From contig JALHMO010000019.1 of assembly GCA_022844015.1 (NCBI GenBank), positions 1 to 54,745 of the forward strand: a stretch of DNA of 54,745 bases. Direction: 5' to 3'. The stretch comes from Reyranella sp. (GTDB lineage Bacteria; Pseudomonadota; Alphaproteobacteria; Reyranellales; Reyranellaceae). Under the pieces are notes generated by a model. That model was not told the DNA's origin, searched no databases, and worked only from the letters and a program-made list of their open reading frames with translations. Shown piece by piece: positions 15,055-23,627 of this stretch. Positions within the stretch are counted from its first letter, which is position 1. Every line of letters begins with the position of its first letter. The position numbers and the translations under genes are program-made.

Positions 15055-16128
15055 TCAGTTCAGCCTTTCCCCGCCTGCGGCATCGAACAGGTGGCAGGCC
15101 TGGGGCGCGAAGTCGAACCTGAGCTGCCCGCCCGGCCCGAGCGTGGTCGTCGGCGGCACCTTGGCGACCAGCGTCTTGCCCTGGCCGTAGTCGAAATGCA
15201 CGAGGGTGGCGTCGCCGAGCGGCTCGGTGATCAGCACGGTGCCGGCGTGCGGCCCGTTGGCGTCGACCAGCACATGCTCGGAACGCACGCCGAGCGTGAC
15301 CTTCCTGCCTGCGATGCCGGCCGGCAGCGCATCGGGCAGGGGCTGATCGATGCCCGGCGCCCTGAAGCGGCGGCCGCTGCCATTCGCCTCGATGGTGCCC
15401 TCCAGGAAGTTCATCGTCGGCGTGCCGAAAAAGCCGGCGACGAACTGGGTGGCCGGCGTGTTGTAGATCGCGAGCGGCGAGCCGAGCTGCTCGATCCTGC
15501 CCTTGCTCATCACCACGATGCTGTCGGCCATGGTCATGGCTTCGGCCTGGTCGTGCGTGACGTAGACGAAGGTGGCCTTCAGGCGCTCGTGCAGCCTCTT
15601 CAGCTCCGTTCGCATGTCGACGCGCAGCTTCGCATCGAGGCTGGAGAGCGGCTCGTCCATCAGGAACACCGACGGATTGGTCACGATGGTGCGGGCGAGC
15701 GCGACACGCTGGCTCTCGCCACCCGAGCATTGGCGCGGCAGCTTGGGCAGGAGCGACCCGATGTGGACGGCCTCCGCCGCCGCCGTCACGCGCCTGTCGA
15801 TCTCGGCCGGCGGCACCTTCTTCACTCGCAGGCCGAAGGCGATGTTCTCGTACACCGTCATGTGCGGGAAGAGGGCGAGATCCTGGAACACCATGCCGAG
15901 GCCGCGCTCGCCGGGCTCGAGGTCGTTGACCACGGTGTCGCCGATGACGATCTGGCCGGACGTCGGCGTCTCGAGGCCCGAGATCATGTTGAGCGTGGTC
16001 GTCTTGCCGCATCCGGAGGGGCCGACCATGATCATGAACTCGCCGTCCCTGATCTCCATGTTGATGCCGCTGACGGCCTTGTAGGCGCCGAAGGTCTTGA
16101 CGAGGTCCTTGATCTGGATGCGTGCCAT
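15055..16128 (-). CDS. ABC transporter ATP-binding protein (UgpC/MalK family)
   Basis: A 357-aa cytoplasmic ATPase energising the importer encoded upstream. It has Walker A GPSGCGKTT (about residue 40), Q-loop FQDLALFPHMTV, signature QCSGGESQRVALAR (CSGGE variant of LSGGQ), Walker B VFLMDEPLSSLD and switch His in YVTHDQAEA. The last 120 residues form the MalK-type OB regulatory domain (GVRSEHV, then LGDATLVHFDYGQ). The ATG at 16128 follows GAGGAAG. It is last in a four-gene operon (binding protein, two permeases, ATPase) of the carbohydrate-uptake CUT1 type. Substrate is unknown: sugars, glycerol phosphate and polyamine-like solutes are all possible. Confidence 0.92.
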   Translation of the reverse strand: MARIQIKDLVKTFGAYKAVSGINMEIRDGEFMIMVGPSGCGKTTTLNMISGLETPTSGQIVIGDTVVNDLEPGERGLGMVFQDLALFPHMTVYENIAFGLRVKKVPPAEIDRRVTAAAEAVHIGSLLPKLPRQCSGGESQRVALARTIVTNPSVFLMDEPLSSLDAKLRVDMRTELKRLHERLKATFVYVTHDQAEAMTMADSIVVMSKGRIEQLGSPLAIYNTPATQFVAGFFGTPTMNFLEGTIEANGSGRRFRAPGIDQPLPDALPAGIAGRKVTLGVRSEHVLVDANGPHAGTVLITEPLGDATLVHFDYGQGKTLVAKVPPTTTLGPGGQLRFDFAPQACHLFDAAGGERLN

Positions 16129-16185
16129 TGTCTTCCTCGGAAGTGCCGGCCGCTCCCGGGCCGGCACCGTTGAACGCTCATGCGG

Positions 16186-17145
16186 TTATTTCCTGATCGT
16201 GCCGAAGCTGAAGCCCTTCACCAGGTGGCCCTGGATCAGCATGCCGAGGATCACGACGGGGATCGTGATCATCGTGCCGATCGCGGCCTGCGGGCCATAG
16301 AGGCGTCCCTCGGACGCGCTCTGGAACTTGTTGAGCAGCACGGTCAGCGTGGTGACGTCCGGATGCGTGAGCGTCAGCGCGAGGAGGAACTCGGCCCAGT
16401 TGAGGATGAAGACGAACAGGAATGTCACGACCATGCCGGATGCCACCAGCGGCAGCACGATCTTCCATATCACGGTCATGCGGCTCGCACCCATCATGCG
16501 CGCGGCGTGCTCCAGCGTGTAGGGCACCTCGTCGATGAACGTCAGCATCATCCAGATGACGAACGGCAGGGTCGTCACCGTGTAGATCAGGATCAGGCCG
16601 ATATAGGTGTCGAACAGGCTGATGCGGATGCCGATCAGCGCCGACGTCACGTACGGGATGATGATCGCGTAGTACATCAGGATCGAGATCGCGATCACGA
16701 TCGGCGGGATCATCCGGATCGTCAGGATCGTGTGGCGGAAGTACTTGCCGCCGACGTTGAAGCGCGAGATCGAGTAGGCGAGGAAGGTGCCGAGCAGGAG
16801 CGAGACGAGCGAGGCGGTGGTGCACACGAGCACCGAATCGCCGAGCCCCTTCCAGATGGTGAAGGACTGCTCCGTCGCCTGCCGTGCCTGGCTGGCGTCG
16901 AGCTGGCTGAAGGCGAAGATCTGCGAGTAGTTGAGCAGCGTCGGCTCGCGCGGGAGCCAGTTCGGCGGCCAGGTGACCCACTCGCCCGAATCCTTGAAGG
17001 ACGTCATCACCATCCAGTAGATCGGGAAGACGATGAAGCCGGTCCAGGCCAGCAGCGCCACATGGCGCAGGATGCGCCGGCGGCCCTCCCGGCGCGACCT
17101 GCGCGCCTTGGCCTGCTCGGGGGTGAGCGTCGAGGCGACGGCCAT
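16186..17145 (-). CDS. ABC transporter permease (MalG/UgpE type)
   Basis: A 319-aa inner-membrane permease with six predicted helices, the first after a basic N-terminus (RRSRREGRRRILRHVALLAW). The EAA loop that docks on the ATPase reads LEHAARMMGASRMTVIWKIVLP, matching E-A-A-x3-G-x9-I-x-L-P apart from H for A. ATG 17145 lies one base past the stop codon of the other permease gene, with GGAGGG upstream, so the two are translated together. It belongs to the CUT1-type importer here. The protein ends SFGTIRK; the ATPase gene follows 57 bp later. Confidence 0.9.
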   Translation of the reverse strand: MAVASTLTPEQAKARRSRREGRRRILRHVALLAWTGFIVFPIYWMVMTSFKDSGEWVTWPPNWLPREPTLLNYSQIFAFSQLDASQARQATEQSFTIWKGLGDSVLVCTTASLVSLLLGTFLAYSISRFNVGGKYFRHTILTIRMIPPIVIAISILMYYAIIIPYVTSALIGIRISLFDTYIGLILIYTVTTLPFVIWMMLTFIDEVPYTLEHAARMMGASRMTVIWKIVLPLVASGMVVTFLFVFILNWAEFLLALTLTHPDVTTLTVLLNKFQSASEGRLYGPQAAIGTMITIPVVILGMLIQGHLVKGFSFGTIRK

Positions 17146-17146
17146 C

Positions 17147-18127
17147 TCAGCGCCCTCCCGCGATGGCATTGCGTTGCCTGATGATGGTGAAGATGCCGGC
17201 GAAGATCAGGAACGAGAACAGGAACAGGAGCAGGATCGAGGCGGCCGCGCCGAAGCTGAACTTGTTGAACTGCCAGACCTGCTCCCACAGGAAGTAGGCG
17301 ACCGTCTGCGTCGACGTCCCCGGGCCGCCGAAGGTCAGCAGCACGACCGGGTCGAACATCTTCAAGGCCTCCATCGAGCGGATCACCACGGCGATGGCGA
17401 TGGCCGGCTTCAGCAGGGGAAGCTGCACCCGGAAGAAGATCTGCATGGGGCTCGCCCCCATCACGCGGGCAGCGTTGATGAGCTGCCGGGGCAACGCCGC
17501 GAAGCCCGACAGGAAGATGAGGAAGGTCAGCGACGTCCACTGCCACACGTCGGCGATGATGATCGCCCATTGTGCCGCGACCGGATGCGACAGCCAGCGG
17601 ATGCGCGGGTCGATGCCGAAGCGCTCGAGAAACGGGGACAGGAGCTGGTTGAGCGGCCCGCTGTCGATGTAGATCATGGAGAAATTGTAGCCCACGACGA
17701 TCGGCACGATCATCATCGGGACGAGGAAGATCGTCGTGTAGAGCTTCTTCGATCGCGTGCAGTTGGTCACCATCATGGCGAGGAAGAAGCCGATCAGAAG
17801 CTCGAGCGCGACGGCGACCCCGGCGAAATAGAACGTGCGCCCGACCGAGAACCAGAACTGCTCGTTCTCGAGCACCCCCGCGTAGTTGTCGAGACCGGAG
17901 AACACGGCCGTCTCGAACGGCCGGTTGGCGCGCCACTTCAGCATGCTGATCCAGATCGTCAGGGCAAACGGGATCAGGATGGTGACGATGAACAGCCCCT
18001 CCACCAGGACGAAGGGGATGAGACGGAACACGCGCTCGGAGGCGAGCCACTTCGCGAGGCGGGCGGGGGCCCCGAGCGGCCTTGTCTTGCCCGAGGCGAG
18101 GTGGGTGCCTGTCGTGGTGTGCGTCAT
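17147..18127 (-). CDS. ABC transporter permease (MalF/UgpA type)
   Basis: A 326-aa inner-membrane permease, the partner of the MalG-type protein encoded directly after it. The N-terminus is cytoplasmic (THTTTGTHLASGKTRP), the first helix is PFVLVEGLFIVTILIPFALT, and the EAA loop is INAARVMGASPMQIFFRVQLP. Its length fits a MalF-type subunit without the large extra periplasmic loop of E. coli MalF. The gene lies 196 bp downstream of the binding-protein gene. That gap is largely filled by a 136-bp palindromic repeat which may lower permease expression relative to the binding protein. Confidence 0.9.
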   Translation of the reverse strand: MTHTTTGTHLASGKTRPLGAPARLAKWLASERVFRLIPFVLVEGLFIVTILIPFALTIWISMLKWRANRPFETAVFSGLDNYAGVLENEQFWFSVGRTFYFAGVAVALELLIGFFLAMMVTNCTRSKKLYTTIFLVPMMIVPIVVGYNFSMIYIDSGPLNQLLSPFLERFGIDPRIRWLSHPVAAQWAIIIADVWQWTSLTFLIFLSGFAALPRQLINAARVMGASPMQIFFRVQLPLLKPAIAIAVVIRSMEALKMFDPVVLLTFGGPGTSTQTVAYFLWEQVWQFNKFSFGAAASILLLFLFSFLIFAGIFTIIRQRNAIAGGR

Positions 18128-18165
18128 CTTATGGTTCGTCCGAATGAAGCGGCGCCGTCATCTTT

Positions 18166-18301
18166 CCTCCCCAGCTCTGCTGGGGAGGTGTCGCCGTCTT
18201 ATGGCGACGGAGGGGTCATAGGCCATGGCTCCGTTGCCTCTTGTGGCTCATGACCCCTCCGCCCCGTATGACGGGGCACCTCCCCAGCAAAGCTGGGGAG
18301 G
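18166..18301. repeat. Large palindromic intergenic repeat, family A (136 bp)
   Basis: The outer arms CCTCCCCAGC...TGCTGGGGAGG and their partner CACCTCCCCAGCAAAGCTGGGGAGG, together with GGAGGGGTCAT (left) and ATGACCCCTCC (right), make a nested inverted repeat spanning the gap between a solute-binding-protein gene and its first permease gene. The motif TGTCGCCGTCTTATGGCGACGG is shared, with changes, with 13503-13560. It resembles REP/BIME elements: a stable RNA fold of this kind can protect the upstream mRNA or reduce read-through. Confidence 0.8.
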
Positions 18302-18323
18302 AGAATGAAAGGCCCTCCTGGGC

Positions 18324-19778
18324 TCAGAACTTGTCGAGGTAGATGCCCTGCTCGACGCCCTTGCGCCAGACGCGCTGCTGGCCGGCGAGGCCGATGTCGT
18401 TGGTCACCTTGTTCCAGCCCGCCTCGATGCGCTTGGCCGCCTCCTCCGCCGTGATGTTCTTGTTCATCACGTCGGCGAGATTCTTGTCGAGGATGTTGAA
18501 GTACTCGTAGTTGCCTTCGATCAGCAGCAGCGAGGCCGCGTACTTCGAGTTCTCGATCGTCGTCTTCACCATCTGCTCGCCGAAGCGGTCGAGGATCGCC
18601 TTGTCGGTCAGGTTGGACTGGCGGAAGGGATCCCAGAAGCCCTTGGGATGTGCCACGGCCTCGTCGCCGATGCTCGGGCTCGTGAACCACTGGATGAAGA
18701 GGTAGGCGAGCTCGGGGTGCTTCGAGTAGGCCGAGACCATGTAGCCGGTGCCGGCGGCTTGCGGCGAGCGGCGCACGAGCTGGCCGTTGATCGTCTGCCC
18801 GGGAATCAGGCAGGCGATCTGCTGGCCCTTGATCACGCTCTGCGGGTTGGAATTGCCGAAGCCCATGATCGAGGGGAAGGACATCGCCGAGTAGGCCTGG
18901 CCCGACGCCCAGAACGGATAGATCTGCGGCGTGCCCCAGCCCTGGATGTCCTTGGGCATGTCCTCGACGCTCGCTGCGAAGTCCTTGATCGCCTGGATGC
19001 CGTCCGGCGTCGTGATGCGGGGCTTCATGTCCTTGTCGAACGGAAGGCCCTTCATGTAGGCGGGGAAGTGGCGGTAGGAGAAGTTGATCGAGCGGTAGCC
19101 GAGGGCTCCGTAGAGATCCTTCTCGAACTTGACGCCCCACTTGGTCTCGCCGGCCTTGGCCTTGAAGAACTCGGCCTGCCGCTTCCATTCCTGCATGGTA
19201 TCGGGGCACGCGAGGTCCTTGTTGAATTTCTGCTTGTACTCGGCCTTCGCTTGGCCGTTCTCGAGCAGATCCTTGCGCACCGTCAACAGCAGGTGATCGC
19301 CGTCGTTGACCAGGTTCATGATCTTGCCGTCGTAGTACTGCTGGAACTTCAGGCCGTCGGCGATGCCCGAGAAGTCCGGCTTGTACTTGGCGACCCAGTC
19401 GTCCATCGGCAGGATGACCTTGGCGCCGGCCGCATCCGGCATCGTGTAGGGGAAGTCGTTGAAGATGTCGTAGACGCCGGTCTTCGACACGGCTTCCTGC
19501 ATCACCTTGGCCGGAATGTCGGTATAGCCGAGCGGCACGATCTCGAACTTCACGCCCGTCAGCTCCTCCCACTTCTTGGTGAAGTCGGGGAAGGAGTTGT
19601 TGTAGAGCGAGCTGAGCAGGATCGTCAGCTTGGGATTGGTCAGGTTCTTGGCCTTGATGTAGGCCTTTGCCCCTTCCACGGCACGCTGAGCGACCGGGTC
19701 TTGCTGGGCTTGGGCGGGCGCCGCGGCCAACGTGGCGGCAAGCGACAGCCCGGCGAGCAACGAGAGTGCCCTTCTCAT
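18324..19778 (-). CDS. ABC transporter extracellular solute-binding protein, family 1
   Basis: A 484-aa periplasmic binding protein of the MalE/UgpB-like family 1. The signal peptide is MRRALSLLAGLSLAATLAAA with cleavage after PAQA. Family features follow: LTILLSSLYNNSFPDFTKKWEELTG strand-helix start, VYDIFNDFPYTMPDAAG, and a C-terminal lobe with AYLFIQWFTSPS. ATG 19778 is preceded by AAAGGAGGACGTCG. It is the first gene of the importer operon and presumably the most highly expressed. It captures the solute in the periplasm and hands it to the two permeases. The length suits a sugar or oligosaccharide, but the ligand cannot be named. Confidence 0.9.
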   Translation of the reverse strand: MRRALSLLAGLSLAATLAAAPAQAQQDPVAQRAVEGAKAYIKAKNLTNPKLTILLSSLYNNSFPDFTKKWEELTGVKFEIVPLGYTDIPAKVMQEAVSKTGVYDIFNDFPYTMPDAAGAKVILPMDDWVAKYKPDFSGIADGLKFQQYYDGKIMNLVNDGDHLLLTVRKDLLENGQAKAEYKQKFNKDLACPDTMQEWKRQAEFFKAKAGETKWGVKFEKDLYGALGYRSINFSYRHFPAYMKGLPFDKDMKPRITTPDGIQAIKDFAASVEDMPKDIQGWGTPQIYPFWASGQAYSAMSFPSIMGFGNSNPQSVIKGQQIACLIPGQTINGQLVRRSPQAAGTGYMVSAYSKHPELAYLFIQWFTSPSIGDEAVAHPKGFWDPFRQSNLTDKAILDRFGEQMVKTTIENSKYAASLLLIEGNYEYFNILDKNLADVMNKNITAEEAAKRIEAGWNKVTNDIGLAGQQRVWRKGVEQGIYLDKF

Positions 19779-20092
19779 CGACGTCCTCCTTTGGTTCGCG
19801 GTCGTCCTCGAAGCCGGCGCCGCTTGTGTTATTGATGGACATTGCATCATGAACCGTTAGGGCGATCAATGCGGGCGGGGCCGACGGTCGCGCAATGGAG
19901 CCGAGCGAACCGCGCCGGGCTCAGCCGGAGGCAAGCCTCGAAGCGGTCGCGCGACGACGACTCGGAAATGTGGCTCGGGTTTCCTGCCAGGCGACGCCGG
20001 TCGCGCCCGCGCGGCGCTCCATCGAACCGGCGGAACGCGCCGGCACGCCAAGCGTTGTCTCTCGTGCAAGCGGGGGAGAAGCAAGCAGCCGG
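19779..20092. other. Divergent promoter region between ABC operon and SLC13 permease
   Basis: No gene is seen in these 314 bases, which must hold start signals for both directions. The only visible symmetry is TGATG-N7-CATCA (19833-19849), located where it could serve the minus-strand promoter. An open frame running into the SLC13 gene exists here but has no ribosome site and no membrane-protein character. Confidence 0.45.
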
Positions 20093-21934
20093 ATGCTGAC
20101 CGTCCAACAAATGACGCTGTTTGCGTTGTTCGCCGCCATCCTCGTCCTTCTGCTCTGGGGTCGCCTGCGGCACGATCTGGTTGCAGCCTCGGGGCTTCTC
20201 GCAGCGGTCGTCCTCGGCCTCGTGTCGGCCGACGATGCCTTTTCCGGCTTTTCCGATCCTGCCGTCATCGTCGTCGCCCTGGTGCTGATCGCGTCGCGGG
20301 CGTTCGAGAACTCGGGCGCGCTCGATGCCCTGACGCATCGGCTGACGAGCAAGAATCGCAGCGTGCCCGTCCACGTCCTGCTGGTGGGCAGCCTGGCCGC
20401 GGCCTTGTCCGCCGTGATGAACAACGTCGCCGCGCTGGCTCTCCTGATGCCCTACGACATCCGGGCTGCCCGGGCTGCGGGGCGCCCGCCAGGCCTCACC
20501 CTGATGGCGCTCGCCTGCGCGACGGTTCTGGGCGGCATCGTTACCCTGATCGGCACCCCGGCCAACCTGATCGCCTCGGGCATCCGCCAGGAGCGGCTGG
20601 GCGAGCCCTATGGCATGTTCGACTTCACGCCGGTCGGCCTGCCCGTGGCCGCTGCCGGTGTGGTGTTCGTGGCGCTCGTGGCGTGGCGGTTGCTGCCGTC
20701 GCGTGCCGATCCCGGCGTCCGGACATCGGGCGAGGCCGTGTCGTTCAAGGCAGAGCTGCGCGTTCCCGAGAAGTCGGCCGCCATTGGGCGCGCCGTGGCC
20801 GAGCTCGACGCCGAGGCCGAGCAGGCCGATCTGCTGGTAATCGGCCTGATCCGCGACGGTCACGCTCACTACGGCAAGTCGCGCCGCATGCTGCTGCAGG
20901 CGGGCGACTCGCTGCTGGTGGAAGGCTCGACTGATGCCATAGCCCAGTTCATCAAGCAGGTCGGCCTGCAGGACCCGAAGGCGGCACCAGCCGCAGCCGT
21001 CGAGCAGCTGCCGGCCGAGGCAGCCAAGGGCGCCGGCGAGGCGATCGAGGCTGCCGAGGAAAGTGCGCGCGAGCCGGAGATCGTCGAGGCCGTCGTGCGC
21101 ATCGACTCACGTCTCGTCGGACGCACAGCGGTCGAGGTCGACCTGCGCAGCCGGTTCGGGGTCACCCTGCTGGCCATGTCGCGCGCCGGCGCCATCGTGC
21201 AGGGCGGCGTGCGCAATCGTGTCATCCGGCCGGGCGACCTGCTTCTGCTGGCCGGCGTCGGCGCCGCGCGCCGTGCCACCCTCGAGCAGCTCGGCGTCAT
21301 CGCGATCGGCACCGCCAGCGTCGCCGCGGTCAGCCGCACGCGCGTCGCCATAGCCGTCGGGCTCTTCGCGACGGCCATTGCCGTCGCCGTGATGGGCCTG
21401 TTGCCCTTCACCATTGCGCTTGCCATCGCCGTCGCGGGCTATGCCGCCACCAAGCTGGTGCCGGCGCGCGAGTTCTACGAGCAGGTCGACTGGCCGGTGA
21501 TCGTCATGCTGGCCTGCCTGCTGCCGCTGGGGGCGGCGTTCGACAAGCAGGGCGGAACGGCTCTCATGGCGGACGTCATCATCCAGGCGACACAGGGCCA
21601 ATCGCCCGTCTTCACCCTGGTGGTGCTGATGGTGGTCACAATGCTGCTGTCGGATGTCCTGAACAACGTCGCCAACATCGTGATCGCAGGGCCGCTGGCG
21701 ATCGAGCTGGCCCAGCAGCTGTCGGTCAATCCCGACACCTTCCTGATGGGCGCGGTGATCGCCACCTCATGCTCGTTCCTGACGCCGATCGGCCACCAGA
21801 ACAACACGCTGGTCATGGGGCCGGGCGGCTACCGCTTCGGCGACTACTGGCGACTGGGCCTGCCGGTCGAGATCCTTGTCCTGCTGGTGGCGGTGCCGCT
21901 GCTGCTCCTGGTCTTTCCGCTCCAGGCCGGATAG
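20093..21934 (+). CDS. SLC13-family permease with two TrkA-C (RCK_C) domains
   Basis: A 613-aa inner-membrane protein of the divalent-anion/sodium symporter (SLC13/ArsB-like) group. The first half has helices from residue 6 on, with NNVAALALLMPYD and LIGTPANLIASGI, the SNT-like substrate and sodium loops. A central cytoplasmic part (about 215-405) contains two TrkA-C-like folds (KSRRMLLQAGDSLLVEG and GVRNRVIRPGDLLLLAG), separated by an Ala/Glu-rich linker. The second half mirrors the first with LLSDVLNNVANIVIAGPLA and LTPIGHQNNTLVMGPGGY. It should import dicarboxylates, sulfate or similar anions. ATG 20093 has GGGGGAG 14 bases upstream, a little far; ATG 20111 is an alternative. It is convergent with a tiny secreted-peptide gene only 7 bp away. 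Confidence 0.88.
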   Translation: MLTVQQMTLFALFAAILVLLLWGRLRHDLVAASGLLAAVVLGLVSADDAFSGFSDPAVIVVALVLIASRAFENSGALDALTHRLTSKNRSVPVHVLLVGSLAAALSAVMNNVAALALLMPYDIRAARAAGRPPGLTLMALACATVLGGIVTLIGTPANLIASGIRQERLGEPYGMFDFTPVGLPVAAAGVVFVALVAWRLLPSRADPGVRTSGEAVSFKAELRVPEKSAAIGRAVAELDAEAEQADLLVIGLIRDGHAHYGKSRRMLLQAGDSLLVEGSTDAIAQFIKQVGLQDPKAAPAAAVEQLPAEAAKGAGEAIEAAEESAREPEIVEAVVRIDSRLVGRTAVEVDLRSRFGVTLLAMSRAGAIVQGGVRNRVIRPGDLLLLAGVGAARRATLEQLGVIAIGTASVAAVSRTRVAIAVGLFATAIAVAVMGLLPFTIALAIAVAGYAATKLVPAREFYEQVDWPVIVMLACLLPLGAAFDKQGGTALMADVIIQATQGQSPVFTLVVLMVVTMLLSDVLNNVANIVIAGPLAIELAQQLSVNPDTFLMGAVIATSCSFLTPIGHQNNTLVMGPGGYRFGDYWRLGLPVEILVLLVAVPLLLLVFPLQAG

Positions 21935-21941
21935 AGGCCGC

Positions 21942-22142
21942 TCACTTGCACTTCGCGAGGCAATCCTGGGCACGACCGCCACACTGCCCCTTGTTGCCCG
22001 TGCGCTTCAGGCAGGCCTGCTCGTCGTCGGTGCACTTGGTGCGACAGGTGGCCTGGGCACAGGCTTCGGGGACAGCCATCGTGATGGCCCCTGTGGTCGC
22101 GAGCAGCGCAACGAGCGCCAAGGTCAGGATCGTAAACCGCAT
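21942..22142 (-). CDS. Small secreted cysteine-rich protein
   Basis: A 66-aa protein with a good signal peptide (MRFTILTLALVALLATTGAI, cleavage near ACAQA). It leaves a mature peptide of about 36 residues with six cysteines (CRTKC, QAC, GQC, QDC, AKC), enough for three disulfides in the periplasm. The CxxxC spacing and high Lys/Gly content fit a compact disulfide-knotted or metal-binding peptide, but I do not recognise the family. It is monocistronic, with stop codons 7 bp from those of the SLC13 gene and no clear terminator between. Confidence 0.65.
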   Translation of the reverse strand: MRFTILTLALVALLATTGAITMAVPEACAQATCRTKCTDDEQACLKRTGNKGQCGGRAQDCLAKCK

Positions 22143-22294
22143 CGTTCATCTCCCCCGGATTGTTGGTCGCCAGCGTAGTGACTCCGGTACCGGCAAGACA
22201 AGCGCCGGCAGGGTCGCGCGGCGATCGCGCCTGCTTGGGCCTTTACAAGCGAACTGCGATGGCCGGGACGGCGACCCTTGATTCGGGGGGCCCG

Positions 22295-22342
22295 TTTGCG
22301 TTTGATGGCGAGGAACCCGGATCATCGGGATCGAAACGCAAA
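22295..22342 (+). promoter_or_regulatory. Long hairpin in the leader of the aldolase gene
   Basis: TTTGCGTTTGAT (22295-22306) pairs with ATCGAAACGCAAA (22330-22342) with one bulged C, and inside lies CCCG-GATCAT-CGGG. The hairpin ends three bases before the GGAGG ribosome site at 22346. It could be an RNA control element or a DNA operator. Confidence 0.45.
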
Positions 22343-22357
22343 GCTGGAGGGACGACC

Positions 22358-23125
22358 GTGCGACCAAACAAGATCAAGCAGATGTGGCGTGACGGAAAAT
22401 GCGTGACCCTGGGGTGGCTCTCGGTGTCCCATGGATTCACGGCAGAGGTCATGGCGCGTCAGGGCTTCGATGCCCTGTGCGTCGACCTGCAGCATGGCAC
22501 TGCGGAAATGAAGGACGTCGCGCCGATGCTGCAGGCGATCTCGCAGACCGACACGGTCCCGGTCGTCCGGGTCGCCTGGAACGAGCCGGCGGCCATCATG
22601 AAGGCTCTGGACCTTGGTGCCTACGCCATCATCGTGCCGTTGGTGAACACGGCCCAGGAAGCCGCGATGGCGGTGTCTGCCTGCCGCTACCCGCCCGTCG
22701 GCATGCGATCCAATGGACCGGTGCGCGCCGTGCACTACGGCGGTGGCGACTACGTGGCGAAAGCCAACGACGAGATCGTCGTCATGGCCATGATCGAGAC
22801 CAAGGAGGGCCTTGCCAACCTCGATGCCATCTGCGCCACGCCCGGCCTCGACGCCGTCTACATCGGGCCGGCCGACCTGTCATTCGCCCTGGGCCTGGCG
22901 CCGCGCGGCGACAACCCGGACCCGCTCCACATGGCGACCTGCGACAAGATCCTGGCGGCGGCGCACAAGGCCGGCATCAAGTGCGTCATGCACTGCGCCA
23001 GCGCGGCGTTCGCCGCGGGCGCGGTGAAGCGCGGCTTCGACATGGTGATGCTGACGTCCGACCTGGCGTGCATGATCGCCGGCGCGCGCCTGCAACTCGA
23101 CGAGCTCAAGGCCAAGACCGCCTGA
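22358..23125 (+). CDS. HpcH/HpaI-family class II aldolase
   Basis: A 255-aa metal-dependent aldolase that cleaves 4-hydroxy-2-oxo acids to pyruvate (or a 2-oxo acid) plus an aldehyde, as in homoprotocatechuate and related catabolism. Catalytic and metal residues are visible: His in CVDLQHGTAEM, Arg in VVRVAWNEP, Glu in MAMIETKEG and Asp in YIGPADLSF. The start is GTG 22358, since GGAGG lies nine bases upstream and the fold begins right after it (RPNKIKQMWRDGKCVTLGW); longer frames to 22160 only add low-complexity sequence. It stands alone, so the pathway cannot be told from neighbours; macrophomate synthase-like or citrate lyase-like activity are other options. Confidence 0.88.
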   Translation: MRPNKIKQMWRDGKCVTLGWLSVSHGFTAEVMARQGFDALCVDLQHGTAEMKDVAPMLQAISQTDTVPVVRVAWNEPAAIMKALDLGAYAIIVPLVNTAQEAAMAVSACRYPPVGMRSNGPVRAVHYGGGDYVAKANDEIVVMAMIETKEGLANLDAICATPGLDAVYIGPADLSFALGLAPRGDNPDPLHMATCDKILAAAHKAGIKCVMHCASAAFAAGAVKRGFDMVMLTSDLACMIAGARLQLDELKAKTA

Positions 23126-23163
23126 GGCGGGGGCCGTCCCCGTAGGCATTAAGATAGAAGAAA

Positions 23164-23230
23164 CCTCATCCTGAGGAGCGCCCGCGGCGCGCGGGGTATC
23201 CCCGCGCTTTGGCGCGTCTCGAAGGATGGG
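23164..23230. repeat. Palindromic repeat, family D (left copy)
   Basis: It runs from CCTCATCCTGAGGAG to CGTCTCGAAGGATGGG with a GC-rich hairpin (GCGCGGGGTATCCCCGCGC) between. The ends match, in inverted orientation, the unit at 23587-23627. Confidence 0.75.
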
Positions 23231-23312
23231 CCACATAGAGATCGTTGAAAAAAGTCGTGTCGCGGCGCTCTGCACTGTGGCCGACCAAGGGGCGAAGGTT
23301 ACTTCGCCCTGA

Positions 23313-23350
23313 TCGAGACGCGGCCCTCCAGGCCGCGGCTCAGGGTGAGG
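23313..23350. repeat. Palindromic repeat, family D (divergent middle copy)
   Basis: It starts TCGAGACG, has a CGGCCCTCCAGGCCG hairpin and ends CTCAGGGTGAGG. This is the same layout as 23587-23627, with several substitutions. Confidence 0.6.
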
Positions 23351-23380
23351 TCCCTTTGTATTTTAACGCCTATGGGGGCC

Positions 23381-23431
23381 GTCCCTCTCCCGCGCCGCTC
23401 CGAGCATGGCTTGCTTCGAGCGGAGAGGGAC
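23381..23431. repeat. Inverted repeat hairpin
   Basis: Arms GTCCCTCTCC (23381-23390) and GGAGAGGGAC (23422-23431) are perfect, with further pairing inside (GCTCCGAGC against GCTTCGAGC). The CTCTCC arms recall the family C repeats near radA and dnaB. Confidence 0.65.
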
Positions 23432-23586
23432 CGCCGGGCGCATAGGAGCTTATTTTATCAGTAGCCTCGCCGTGGGGAGCGGCTCGAAGGGCCGCGTATC
23501 GGTTGGGGCGAAGTCGCCTTCGCTCTGTGGCCGGCCACGAACCGGGTGCTGCGACGCCGCTTGTCCAGCAATCCCGTGTGTCGCCT

Positions 23587-23627
23587 ATCCTTCGAGACGG
23601 CCGCTTCGCGGCCTCCTCAGGATGAGG
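23587..23627. repeat. Palindromic repeat, family D (right copy, inverted)
   Basis: ATCCTTCGAGACGG, a GCCGCTTCGCGGC hairpin and CTCCTCAGGATGAGG. It is the reverse of the ends of 23164-23230, so the two copies face each other across about 360 bp. Confidence 0.75.

Noticed and set aside
18199..19869. 556-aa alternative frame over the family 1 binding protein
   Set aside because: The overlapping frame with a signal peptide, ribosome site and binding-protein motifs is the real gene; this one is Arg/Gly-rich noise that also reads through the palindromic repeat.
19895..20092. 66-residue N-terminal extension of the SLC13 permease
   Set aside because: It has no ribosome site and is polar and Arg/Ala-rich; the first membrane helix begins right after ATG 20093.
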